Assembly: GCA_036023115.1 (NCBI GenBank) | Contig: JAYKKT010000089.1 | Span: forward strand, 8,137,501 to 8,201,500 | Source: Brasenia schreberi | Lineage: Eukaryota; Streptophyta; Magnoliopsida; Nymphaeales; Cabombaceae | Reading direction: 5' to 3' | DNA: 64,000 nt | In this document: piece after piece, positions 20,614 through 31,801 of the stretch | Position numbering within the stretch: the stretch's first letter is position 1 | Layout: every line of letters begins with the position of its first letter | Program-made: the position numbers and the translations under genes | Notes under the pieces: model-generated | Told to the model about the DNA's origin: nothing | Database searches by the model: none | The model's input: the letters and a program-made list of their open reading frames with translations, nothing else

Positions 20614-20852
20614 TATTTCTGATTACATCTATATCTTTCACCTTATACATATAATGAATGTATAATAATATTATGGTATATGATAGAGGTATATGGGAAT
20701 GAAAGGGTATGTGTACAATCTTTTTATGTATTCTGCGGCTTTTTTTTTAGGTGTTTAATGTGAATGAACCATAACTATGTAGCCCTCTTCCTAATAGATT
20801 AACCCCGAAATAGCAGATCCAAATTATAAGAAATCCCATAGAAGCCACAATT
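20293..20852. repeat. 240-bp direct duplication of the ccsA 3' end with (AC)n(AT)n between the copies
   Basis: The segment 20293-20533 recurs at 20611-20852 with few differences (for example GTGCAGC/CTGCGGC, CTATACC/CTCTTCC, GCATATCC/GCAGATCC, and a poly-T length change). Between the copies lies (AC)23 at 20535-20580 followed by (AT)15 at 20581-20610. The second copy begins inside the right arm of the 18-bp hairpin. Confidence 0.92.
20430..20533 (-). pseudogene. ccsA: plastid ccsA 3' end, first (truncated) copy
   Basis: It encodes only the last ~30 codons of ccsA on the minus strand ([10 protein letters not shown]... to the stop near 20430) and is cut by the dinucleotide microsatellite at 20535. 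It is nearly identical to the end of the longer copy at 20747-21034. Confidence 0.85.
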
Positions 20853-21034
20853 GCTGAATTTGCACCTTGCAAATTTTTATTTGTTCTAGTATGTAAATAA
20901 ATCGCGAATACGGTCCAAGTAATAAATGCCCAGGTTTCCTTGGGATCCCAATTCCAATAAGATCCCCATGCTTCATTAGCCCATACTGCTCCTGAAAGAA
21001 TACCTATAGTTAAAAGGGTAAAACCCAAGCCAAT
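20747..21034 (-). pseudogene. ccsA: plastid-derived ccsA C-terminal fragment
   Basis: CcsA attaches haem to c-type cytochromes at the thylakoid membrane. The fragment holds the WWD haem-handling motif [20 protein letters not shown], then [20 protein letters not shown] and the C-terminus [15 protein letters not shown]. Plastid similarity stops just before [11 protein letters not shown], near 21034; beyond that point the frame reads unrelated sequence. About two thirds of the gene is missing. Confidence 0.9.
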
Positions 21035-22300
21035 GGGGTCCGTCTGGATGGAGCAAGCTTGAATACCCAATCTATATCTTTTTGGCCTTCGGAAAGTCGT
21101 CTCTTCTCTTGCTAGGTAGGCTCTCCTAATAAATGGGCGTCAGGGCCTTACGATTAATGACTAATGCTCTCGTTCGAAATTACTACTCTCTGTTTCGGCG
21201 GGCTTAAACTATTTTGGAAGCTGACCTTCCTTCTTCAACGCTCCAAAAACTGTGTGACGGTCTACATCTACTGGTCCGACTGCTCCCACGGGGCACTATA
21301 GGGTAAGCGGGCTGGGCCAGGCCGGGCCGCTCCGCTGGAAGGTTGGTTGCTTTCCGCACTATAGGTAGCCGCCCCGTGGGCCTTACAGTAAGCCTCCGTA
21401 GGAGCTGCTTTCTGTCAGCGTAAGCACCTGTCAGTAACTTACCTCCAATAACCAACCTTTTGTCTTAGTGGGTTCCCACGACGGACGCTACATACGTAAG
21501 GTGCCCTTCAGTTTGACTTGAAAGAACGTAGAAAGCCACGAATGCCCTTCTTTCGGCTGTGACTGTTACCACATTTCATATTCGGCCGGCCCGGCTACTA
21601 TGGCTGGCTTGGCTGAATGACTGAAGCTTATCAACGCTCCTTGGTCCTCCAGTGAGTCAATCCAACCCGGAATGTGGGGTAATTGGTTGGGTTTAGTGGA
21701 AGAGTTTGCTACGTTTCAAGAAGAGATTCTCCATCAAAAGTGGGGGTATTTAAAGGAGTAGTAGGAGTAAGTCAGGTTTTGCTTCCTGCAAGTGTATACA
21801 ACTACGTCAGATGCCTCACCGCTGACTTTGCTTCTGCTAGTGGCCAATGTGTTATTTTCTTATTAGAATAAGAATCATGGGCTCCATTTTGAATTGCAAT
21901 CAATTTCAAAAAGAAAAAGCGATTCAAAGCATTATTTTCTTATTTAGATGTAAAGCTACTCAATGATGACCTTTCATGGATTCACCTATATAAGCCGCTG
22001 CCCTTTGAATTCCATATTCGCAGTTGCCATCGGATCTATTCATTAAAAAGAATCTATTCGATAGATTTTTTATGTACCCATAGGTGCTAGAAATCCATTG
22101 GAAAATAAAAAATGCACGTTTGATGATAAAATGGATCAGATTCTACATGATCAAACCCATGGGACTTAAGGAATGATAGAAGGGAATCAAATAAAAAGAG
22201 AAGGAAGCAAGAGACTCACATCTTGGTTCATGAAAGAAGGAATTAGACAGAGGTGGTGGACTTCTTGATCATGGCAACGCGAGGTAGGGACTTGAGAGCA
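21035..22300. other. GC-richer organelle-like segment, probably mitochondrial origin
   Basis: Directly after the ccsA break the composition changes: 21060-21860 is visibly richer in G+C than the surroundings, has no transposon features and looks like plant mitochondrial intergenic DNA (inference from composition and the adjoining plastid segment). 21860-22300 returns to AT-rich sequence and may also be organellar. No intact gene or tRNA was recognised. A plastid segment already integrated in mitochondrial DNA and then moved to the nucleus would explain the adjacency. Confidence 0.45.
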
Positions 22301-22373
22301 CTGTTGGACCCCCTTTAGCGCGAGGTGAGTTATGCAGCCTCAACCAAAATTTCAAGTATATTGAGCTCTTATA

Positions 22374-22378
<5 letters not shown>

Positions 22379-22445
<67 letters not shown>
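22379..22445. repeat. (TA)n microsatellite
   Basis: An essentially pure TA run of about 66 bp. Confidence 0.95.
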
Positions 22446-22449
<4 letters not shown>

Positions 22450-23927
22450 TTTGCCTCACCTAAAAAATCGACTGCTTCATTGAGATTTACAAAACGAAAA
22501 TGTGACAGAAAAAATGCATGAAATTAAATCATTAAACTGTAAATTTCAAAACCTTAATTAGATTCCAAGAACTCACAAATTCAAACCCAAATAATGAAAG
22601 AAATTTAGTAGAGTTATGAAAAGTCCAACCCTTTATATGATCTCCAAATCTTTTTACCGAGTTCAACAAAAGAAATTAGGTAAAGAAGAAAAACAAAGAA
22701 ATCAACTTCAGACTCAATTGAGTGGTGCTTCATTCCTTATAAATAGTCGTCTTTCCTCTCTTTGCAGTTTTCTCTTCCTTAGACACAGCGTTGATAATTC
22801 CTTTCGAGCACTAAGGAAGATACTTGTGTGCTTCCATCCTAAACCAATCCAAACACTTTATCCGCATCACCCTTCACCATGTTGCATGTCCACTTGTTTG
22901 ATAAATTGCTTCAATATTTTAAGAGCATACCATCATATAATACTAATATTATCAACAACCTTTAAAAGTATCAGTACAAAAACAACTAAGCATTTTACAT
23001 ACTAGACAGGGTCAGTTACATGGCTTTAAAAGTATCAATAATATCATAATATTTTAAGAGATCACTGCTATGTGATTATGTTACAAAGTCAATTAAGCAA
23101 GCACGTCAACAACTTTTAAATAATAATATTAATAAGTAATTAAGCCATCAACACTCAGTACAAGTGCACCTCACCCCAAAAAAATCCTAGGTTCACCAGG
23201 CTAGCACGTTGATGGTAGTCTTTGAAAGCATAAGAGTGAAGGGAAGTCTCAGCCCAATTGATAAATAATGCTATAATAATCTCAATTTTTGCTTATGTAC
23301 TATAACAATCTTAATTATTTGATAGTCATGGTGGGCATTTTCATGATAGCCTTGAGTGACACAGAAAAACATTTCCAGCCGCGAGTTAAGATTTGCACGT
23401 CCGCCAAGTTGGAATAAGAAATAATATTGGATCAAATAACTAAAGAATAAGGTTCAAAGAAAGGTCGAACCAGAATTTCTTCAGCTCCCAAAGATGATGA
23501 ATTTGGCAGGCAATTTAGATAAAACCAAACTTCTTCTTTCTTCGTTGCAAAGCTTACTTCGGACACACCACTAACTAAGATCAACGAGAATGCTCATCAT
23601 TCTGACTGCAAAAGGGTTTTGTCAATCTAGATCCGACTTCAGATGAAGTACATTATAACAAACAACATTCTTTCTATAAAAATATACAGATCGTTCTTTT
23701 CAGACAAGAAGAAAAAGAATGATGATCACAAATCTCATAGTTATCAAAATTGTTTGTTGGGTATGTGTTCTTCTAGGTGGTCAAAAGCTCTCTATTCTTT
23801 GCTGTGTAAGTAGTTGGTGGATACTATGACCCCAATACTAATGGAACCATGAAATGCGGAAAGAAATGCACTCTTCCTGGATTTCATCAGGTGCTTTTAC
23901 AAAAAGATAAACTTTATTCAAAATTGT
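22446..23927. other. AT-rich intergenic, no gene recognised
   Basis: The 129-codon frame at 22616-23005 lacks any family feature. A short exon-like patch at about 23812-23891 (VGGYYDPNTNGTMKCGKKC, ending before GTGC) could be relic coding sequence but has no supporting context. Confidence 0.45.
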
Positions 23928-25478
23928 TTAAAGTATATAAACCATAATTTTTATCGACGTATTCAAAAGAATGAAGTCAAAGAGGCTCTTAAACATATGA
24001 AGGGTGATAAATCGGTAAGACCAGACAATATTCCTATAGAAGTTTGAAAAATCCTAGGAGAAATAGGAATCACCTAGCTCACAAGACTATTTAATGAAAT
24101 ATGGAGAGACCAAAAGATGCCCAAGGAATGGAGAGTGAATACACTTATACCCATATATAAGAACAAGGGAGACATTCAAAATCGTGCGAATTATCAAGGT
24201 ATCAAGTTAATGAGCCATACTATGAAATTGTGGGATAGAATTATCGAGCATAGGTTAAGACAAGTATCAAGTACAACGGAGAACCAATTTGGATTCATGT
24301 CAGACATATCTACTATTGAAGCAATTCACCTTTTGAGATGTCTTATGGAACATTTTAGAGCAAAAAAGAAAGACCTTCACATGATATTTATTGATCTAGA
24401 AAAAGCTTATGATAGGGTATCGAGGGAGGTTCTTTGGAGAACTTTAGAAAAAAAGAGGTATCCCATTGACATATATTAACCTTATAAGAGACATGTATGA
24501 TGGTGCAAAAACATGTGTGAGCACTCATGAAGGAACGACAGACTTCTTTGAAGTTAATATTGGGTTACATCAAGGATCAACTTTAAGTCCATACTTATTT
24601 ATAATGGTGATTGATGAGTTAACAAAACATATTCAAGATGAAGTGCCTTGGTGTATGTTATTTGCAGATGACATTGTGTTAGTGGAGGAGTCTAAGGAAA
24701 AAGTTAATAGAAAATTGAAACTATGGAGAGAAGCATTAGAAAACAAAGGCCTCCGACTTAGTAGAACAAAGACACAATATATGAAATGTAAGTTTGATCA
24801 TTTGGTTACTTCAGAGGACATACAAATTAAAATTGACACACATTGCATCCCACAAAAGGAAAGTTTTAAATACCTATAGTCAATTTTTAAGAGTGATGGA
24901 ATAATTTATGGAGATGTTACGCATAGAATTAATGTTGGTTGGTTAAAATGGAGAGGAGCATAATGTATTCTTTGTGATAAGAAGATACCATTAAAATTAA
25001 AGGGTAAATATTATAGAGTAGCAATTAGACCTCACATGTTTTATGGTTCTGAGTGTTGGGCATTTAATCATCAACATGTACAAAAGATGTCTGTGACAAA
25101 AAATGAAGATGTTGAGATGGATGAGTGGTCATACAAGAAAAGACTGTATACATAATGAGGTTATTAGAAACAAATTAGGAGTGACATCAATAGAGGATAA
25201 AATGAGATAATATTGTTTAAGATGGTTTGAACATATAGAAAGAAGATCAAAAGAAGAACCTTTGAGAATGTATGAAAAACTAAATTTGGAAAGTATTAAA
25301 GGAGGTAGAGGACGACTACAAAAGTGTTGGAAAGAAACAATAAAGAATGATCTAGCTTATTATGAGTTAATTGCTAGCATGGCACATGATAGGGCTATGT
25401 GAAAACAAAGAATCCATGTAGCCGACCTCGTCTAGTATGGGAAAAGACTTAGTTATTGTTGTTGTTTGTTGTTTTTAC
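23928..25478 (+). mobile_element. RTE-type LINE copy B, 5' truncated
   Basis: It begins within the RT region (NHNFYRRIQKNEVKEALKH...). It runs through [49 protein letters not shown] and the catalytic [11 protein letters not shown] to the closing CTAGTATGGGAAAAGACTTAG and a TTG-rich tail. Stops at KILG/GIT positions, a frameshift in LEKKRGIP (about 24455), a stop in FKYL* and more beyond 25080 make it defective. That first frameshift is shared exactly with copy C. Endonuclease and all upstream parts are missing. Confidence 0.9.
24117..24879 (+). pseudogene. reverse transcriptase of RTE LINE copy B
   Basis: Two overlapping frames, 24117-24479 and 24466-24879, are halves of one non-LTR reverse transcriptase split by a +1-type change near 24455. 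The first has palm block [11 protein letters not shown], the second [13 protein letters not shown] and FADD. RTE-family RTs copy their own RNA at a nicked target site. Confidence 0.88.
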
Positions 25479-26349
25479 TTTTCAAAAAGTCCTATGCATC
25501 TCTCGGATGAATATGAAATGACTTTTAATGAGAAGCCCAAAGAGGAAAAGTCGGAAGAAAAAAAAGTCAAGTATATATACAACAAAAAATATAGAAAAAG
25601 TAGATATACATATTGCCTTCTTCGCCTTCTTCAAGAGAAAATCCTCTGCAGTTAACCTTGTCCCTCTTTTCTCTCTCTCTCATTCTTTTCCTATCTCGTC
25701 AGGAAGCATGCAACTTTCACTGCACACTGAAACCTTTGAAGCAGAGATGTGCAGACATCCTTTGGCTCCAACACTAGTATCATAGACTATTGACTTTGTC
25801 CGTGACTCCTAAGGAGGTACGCCGACCTTGTAAGAAAAGATGAAGTATTAAAACATTGTCAGAAAATTTTCTCGGCAAAAGTTTCTTTAAAATAAAAATA
25901 TATAATAAGGGAAATGCAAGAAGAAGAGGGTTTTAAATCTCTATGGTTGAGGCAAACGACAACCATAAGCCACCCATTGAAGACGACCTTAGGTAGGTCG
26001 CGGGCTTGAAACAACATTGAAAGAGGAGTGGGCCGAGTAGTCGGCAGGAACCACGAATGAAAGGAGGTAAGGCCAATGGTGACAAAACTGCCTTGGTGAC
26101 CTCTTTTCTCTCTATTTCTCCCCCTCTCTGTAATAGTCGAAGAGGAGGAACGAAGGTCAGGCAAGAGAAAGAAGAGAGGAACGTAGGCTACGCCAGCGAC
26201 GACAGAACCACCCTAGCGACCTCCTCTTTTTCTCTCCCTCTAGAATAACTCAAGAAGAAGAAGAGGAGGACCAAAGGTCAAGTCAAAGACGATAGAACCG
26301 TCGACCATCTTTCTCTATGATTCTCACTCTCTATCCGCAAGTCTCTCTC
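25479..26349. other. between LINE copy B and recognisable copia copy 3; probable leader or LTR debris
   Basis: It contains a C/T-rich run near 25660-25690 and, from about 26050 to 26300, three diverged repeats built on GGAGGA-C-AAGGTCA and GACGACAGAACC-like blocks. The parallel with the repeat-bearing leader of copia copy 2 suggests this is the leader of copy 3. No LTR boundary could be fixed. Confidence 0.4.
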
Positions 26350-28654
26350 CCTCTCTCACCTCTGTTAAATACTCATGGGTTTCCACAATTTTCTAAGTAA
26401 AATGACCATTATGCCCCTGTATGAAATTCAAAATTACAAAAGACATGGAACACAATTATGAAAAATGTTTAGATATTTTGATATGAAAAGACTGATTTAC
26501 CCTTTATAAGTGAAAAGTCTTTTCTTCCTTCTAAACATACTGTACAATTACGAAAAAACAAGATGTAGTTTTATAGTTTTGTCCCTGGTCAATGTTTAGA
26601 TTTACAAAACCCATTATTCAGGTGATTTTATGGAAATGACCTTCAAGTTTTCACAAATTATTCATTATGCCACCTGAGAAAAGTACATGTTTGCTCTTAT
26701 ACTTTTTGAGAAATACTGTAAGCAACCCTTTTTGCTGTTCTGTCCCTAGTTTTATGATATTTTTAGAAAGGTACATGTGTGTTAAATAAGTTGCAATACA
26801 ATGATAGAAAAAAAAATTTGCTAGTGGTGTAAGACGAGATAAGGTTTAGCTTTAAAGCTAACCAGAAAAAAAATAAACCAAACAAAAGGTTTAGCAGCAA
26901 TAACAAAAAGAGCAGTCAACCTTTTAAGAAAATGCAAAAAACTGATTCTCGAGTCAAGTATTTCGGTTGTGAAAAAATGGGACACTAAAAGGGGAATTAC
27001 TGTAACAAGAAAAATTATAAAAATAACCAACAACGTGGACAATCGGAGAAGCAAGATATGATATGTATGATATCAGAATGCTTATACATGGACCGCCCGA
27101 TGACTTGTTGGTAGATTGAGTAAGGAGCGACAAGACACATCTCAAAGAGTGACGAAGGGACAATGGATCTAAAGGAATATAAAACAGGAAAACATCGGGT
27201 ATACATAGGAAATAACACTTTCTTAAATGTTTTTTGAAATGTGTTCTTTAGAATTTATGTATAAGGCACACCGGTTGTACTGATGTATTGATTGCACTAT
27301 AAGACGCAATATGGTTTTGATCCCTTCCTTGGTAAATAAGGGTTTTGAGGTCAGATTTATTTCTGGAAAAGTGTTTGTGGGGAAGCATGGGAGAGTGTTT
27401 TTCTCCAAAGAATTTGATGTAAAATATGGATTGTTCAAATTGAATATCAATGAAAATAAAGGTTCTACTTATATTGATTGTGCCTTTAATGTTGATGTGA
27501 ATATATGACATAAATGCCTATGGCATATAAGTCTGGAAAAGTTGAGGAAATTATCTAACTTTGACTTACTGTCAAGGTTTGAGGAAATGACTTTTAGCAA
27601 GTGTGAATCCTGTATATAAGAAAAAATGATAAGAATTTTTTTTCTTAAAAAAACAACAAAGGCAACAACCCTATTGAAAGTTATTCACACTTATTTATAT
27701 GGACTCTTTAGAGTAATATCACATCGAGAAAATGTCTATTTTATAACTTTTATCGATCATTACTATATATATATATATATATCTTAGCATATAAATCTAC
27801 GAAACTTGAAGTATTCAAAGAATATAAGCATGAAGTTGAAAATCAACTAGGGTATACAATCAAAGTCTTGATATCAGTAGAGGTGGTGAGTACACTTTTG
27901 TAGAATTTTTAAAATTTTCTAAAGACTTTCGTATTTCAAAGCAAAATAAATGCCTAAGACACCTCAGCAAAATGGTGTAACCGAAAGATATAACATGACT
28001 TTACTAAACATGACAAAGTCATTGTTAATTGATACATCTCTACCAAGGATATTTTGGAGAGAAGCAGTAAGTACAACTATGTACATACTCAATAGAGTAT
28101 CATATAAAGTTGTATTCACTACATCATATGAAAAATGGTTTGGAAGAAAACTCAACCTAGGTCATCTCAAGTTGTGGGGTTTATCACTCATGTGAAGATC
28201 CTTGATCAGTCCAAAGACAAGGTAGACAATAGGTCCTTAGATGTATATTTATGAGATATCCTAAAGGTTGAAAGGGATGTCATTTTTATCATAAGGACCA
28301 TGGACTGATAGAGAGCAGAGATGTTGAATGACATCCTTAATAATAATGATGAGTTTGTTGACGATCTAGTATATCTAAATCAATCATCATTTGAATTATA
28401 GAAGATCTTCCTAAATCAACTGAAACTTTAACTAGACATAAAAGGCCTAGGATTGTGCTATCCTACTAAAAGGATTATCACCCATATCTTTCTCAAGAAG
28501 TGTGCAACTGAGTGATAACTTAACTTATTGGTAGACTATTGACTCATCTGAATCAACAGATTGGGAGAAAGTCATAAATGAAAAAATTGAATTTATTAAG
28601 AAAAACCAAGTCTAGGAGTTGACTGATTTGCCAAAAAGAAGAAAAATAATAGGT
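26350..28654 (+). mobile_element. Ty1/copia copy 3, truncated at RT by LINE copy C
   Basis: Leader sequence like that of copies 1 and 2 (ATTATG-AAAATGTTTAGATATTTT near 26455) leads into gag remnants (zinc-knuckle relic CEKMGH at about 26970), protease end (LVNKGFEVRFISGKV, 27311-27508), integrase with an in-frame TA run at 27767-27781, PQQNGVTERYNMTLLNMTKS at 27950-28195, and the first part of RT ending at [10 protein letters not shown]. At 28655 it changes abruptly to RTE LINE. No copia sequence resumes after the LINE, so the 3' half and 3' LTR are lost. Confidence 0.85.
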
Positions 28655-29854
28655 TACAACAGAGAACCAATTTGGATTCAAGCTAGCAGATCTACTATTG
28701 AAGCGATTCACCTTTTGAAACGTCTTATGGAATATTTTAGAGCAAAAAAGAAAGACCTTCATATGATATTTATTGATCTAGAAAAAGCTTATGATAGGGT
28801 ACTAAGGGAGGTTCTTTGGAGAACTTTAGAAAAAAAGAGGTATCCCATTGACATATATTAACCTTATAAGAGACATGTATGATAGTGCAAAAACATGTGT
28901 GAGGACTCATGAAGGAACGACAGACTTCTTTGAAGTTAATATTGGGTTACATCAAGGATCAACTTTAAGTCAATACTTATTTATAATGGTGATGGATGAG
29001 TTAACAAAACATATTCAAGATGAAGTACCTTGGTGTATGTTATTTGCAGATGACATTGTATTAGTGGAGGAGTCTAAGGAAAAAGTTAATAGAAAATTGG
29101 AACTATAGAGAGAAACATTAGAAAGCAAAGGCCTCCGACTTAGTAGAACAAAGACAGAATATATGGAATGTAAGTTTGATCATTTGGCTACTTCAGATGA
29201 CACAGAAATTAAAATTGGCACACATTGCATTCCCCAAAAGGAAAGTTTTAAATACTTAGGGTCAATTTTTGAGAGTGATGGAAGAATTGATAGAGATGTT
29301 ACTCATAGAATTAATGCTGGTTGGTTAAAATGGAGAGAAGCATCAGGTATTCTTTGTGATAAGAATATACCATTAAAATTAAAAGGTAAATATTATAGAG
29401 CAGCAATTAGGCCTGCCATGTTTTATGGTTCTGAGTGTTGGGCAGTTAATCATCAACATGTACAAAAGATGTCTGTGGCAGAAATGAAGATGTTGAGATG
29501 GATGAGTGGTCATACAAGAAAAGATCGTATACATAATGAGGTTATTAGAAACAAATTAGGAGTGGCACCAATAGAGGATAAAATGAGAGAACATCGTTTA
29601 AGATGGTTTGGACATATAGAAAGAAGATCAAAAGAAGAACCTGTAAGAAGGTTAGAAAAACTAAATTTGGAAAGTATTAAAAGAGGTAGAGGACGACCAC
29701 AAAAGTGTTGGAAAGAAACAATAAAGAATGATCTAGCTTATTGGGAATTAACTGCTAACATGGCACACGATAGGAATCAGTGGAAACAAAGAATCCATGT
29801 AGCCGACCCCATCTAGTATGGGAAAAGGCTTAGTTGTTGTTGTAGTTGTTGTTA
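28655..29854 (+). mobile_element. RTE-type LINE copy C, 5' truncated, joined to copia copy 3
   Basis: It starts at the ENQFGF position of RT (here NREPIWIQA) and continues to the end of the ORF and the tail GTTGTTGTTGTAGTTGTTGTT. It carries the same LEKKRYP frameshift as copy B. A fused reading frame at 28619-28861 starts in copia RT and ends in LINE RT, a mutational artefact and not a gene. Confidence 0.9.
29163..29816 (+). pseudogene. C-terminal domain of RTE LINE ORF, copy C
   Basis: A 217-residue uninterrupted frame, the best-preserved LINE C-terminus here: ESFKYLGSIFESDGRIDRDV, GKYYRAAIRPAMFYGSECWA, MKMLRWMSGHTRKDRIHNE, LRWFGHIERR, RGRGRPQKCWKETIKNDL and MAHDRNQWKQRIHVADPI, then the stop at the usual place. 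The RT core upstream (28655-29108) is separated by the shared frameshift and a stop after KLEL at 29106-29108, so the whole is not functional. Confidence 0.88.
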
Positions 29855-30791
29855 GTAAGAGTAAAGGTAGAAAAATTGAACAATCAGTATCTTACTTATC
29901 ATGCAGATATGCAATCAAAACACATTTTCCTTACGAGTTGAGAAATAGAAAGCATTTTAATTCACGTAAGGAAATAATCAGTTAGCCTTGAAGATTCTGT
30001 TTTAAGTTTGAAACTGCACGGTACTTTTTCACTAAAATCCTCAGGAATGCGGACTGAATATCACTTAACTGGTGTGGGAGCGGATGACATTCTCTCAATC
30101 AACTTTGCCATGTACTGATGATCATCAAACATAGGCTGCATGATTGGGGGGCATATAACCTATGCTTGAACTGTGCAAGCCAGTTTCTATTTAGATTGCA
30201 TATGAAGAGTGTCGTGCAGCCAGTTTGTTGAATAATTGAAATAGGAAAAATGAAATTATCAACTGGTTTTCCATAAAGTTACTCGTGGTGAAGTAAAACC
30301 TGTTATGCATGCAATCTACATAAATGCAACTTTTTACCAGAGAGGCATGTCATTGTTCATTAGACTTCCCTACCTATTAGGAAAAAGGTCTGAATGTTCT
30401 TGTGGTTTTCGTTTTCTTGCTCAGTCTTGCATTTATTATGAATATCTATTTATGCTGCAATAGTCTTATTGTTTTGTCTATCTCATTAGTAGGGTTCTCG
30501 TGCTTTCTCAAAGGTTGCGTCCATGTATATTTTGGCTGAGTATAGGTTCCAGTTGCGTGCCACTGGTTTTTGCCCAGAGCAAGAGCATTGTCAACAAGAT
30601 GACAGCTTTTCTACTTTGTGACCGGTTTCTAACTTTGCATATTCATAGTTTTTTAGCAGTTTCCACTTTTATATAGTATCTATGCTAGTGCAGAAATTAT
30701 TCTCACTCATCTATATGTTATTTATTCCCATCTTTGCCGCATTGCTCTTCTTGTTCCACAAAGCTAAAGCTTTTTGTTTTGGTGCTTCCAG
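29855..30791. other. upstream part of the SNARE-associated gene locus, no exon recognised
   Basis: T-rich, intron-like sequence that leads into the acceptor at 30791. I could not find the expected upstream exons here. Confidence 0.5.
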
Positions 30792-31801
30792 CCTATAACA
30801 TTTGCACTGGTATATGTTGGAACAACCTTGAAGGATCTATCTGACGTGACACACAACTGGAGTGAAATCTCTACAACTCGTTGGGTAAGAAGCTGATGAC
30901 ATACCCTCCTTGTTACTGTGAACTTGGAATCCTGTGTGTGTTTTGGGGGGCAGGAATCTTTTAATCTACCATTTTTCTGTCTGTATGTGTATACAGGTTT
31001 ACCCATCAGACCGGATCTTGTGTGTAGAATGTATGTGTCATACATGGGCATGCATGCATGGCACGCACACATATACGTACACACAGAGATGCACAAGCAT
31101 GCCTTAGAAGATCACCCTCTTAACGTTGGGTTGCTCTCTTTTCAATGAATCTTGATTGGGCAACTAAACTTTCCTTAATACACGCTTACTTTATTGCAGG
31201 TGCTTCTTGTATCTGGGTTTGCACTCTCTGGTGAGTCATTAATGGGGATAGTCTCTCATGTGATTCTTTTTCTTCTTTTTTGGTCACCTGGGAGTATGAA
31301 CCCATGTAGTGTAGGAGGCCTTGTCGGGAGAAATCGTGGATCTCGTAATTGTTAGCCCGCCCGAGATGTGACAACAAACCCTTGAGCATGAAACCCTGAG
31401 AGCTCCCTTTTCTGGGGGCCTATGTTGGCTTCTGCAAGGGGATTAGTGCCTCTTGGAGTCAATCCCGTAACTGCCCATCTAACCAGTGGGGTATGTCTCC
31501 CAATGCACGAGTACTTGGGGCTGATCCCTCCTGTTTTTCTGATTGTTAGCAGCCAAAAGTTGCAAATCCTGAGCGTTCAGATGAAACCTTGATTTCTTTG
31601 TTCTTTTTTGCAGTGATCCTGATGCTTTGTGTTACCAAAGTGGCAAAGTCTTCGTTACAGAAGGCCTTAATGGAAAATGAAGGAGCCGTGGATGTCATAG
31701 GCTCAGGTCAGTTGCCCGTCTCTGTCGATCCCTCCTCCATGGCTCTCCATCAGCCTCTAATCGTTAAGGTTGACCCTTCAATTGATGATCATGAAAAGTA
31801 G
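30792..31801 (+). CDS. SNARE-associated Golgi (VTT/DedA-like) family protein, last three exons
   Basis: Three exons with consensus GT/AG borders join in frame: 30792-30884 (PITFALVYVGTTLKDLSDVT..., ending TTRW), 31200-31230 (VLLVSGFALS) and 31614-31801 (VILMLCVTKVAKSSLQKALMENE... to TAG at 31799-31801). The product is the C-terminal ~103 residues of a plant SNARE-associated Golgi protein, a multi-pass membrane protein of the endomembrane system. The visible part is one hydrophobic segment (about LLVSGFALSVILMLCV) and a hydrophilic tail ending LIVKVDPSIDDHEK. The main VTT domain would lie in upstream exons, which I do not see within the 900 bp before; the LINE/copia pile at 23928-29854 lies beyond. 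The gene may have very long introns across that pile, or may be a truncated remnant. The intact splice sites and frame favour a live or recently live gene. Confidence 0.72.

Noticed and set aside
21204..21455. 83-codon minus-strand ORF in the GC-richer segment
   Set aside because: No recognisable domain; explained by base composition.
28619..28861. 80-codon ORF as a novel gene
   Set aside because: It is a fusion of copia RT and RTE RT relics across a junction.
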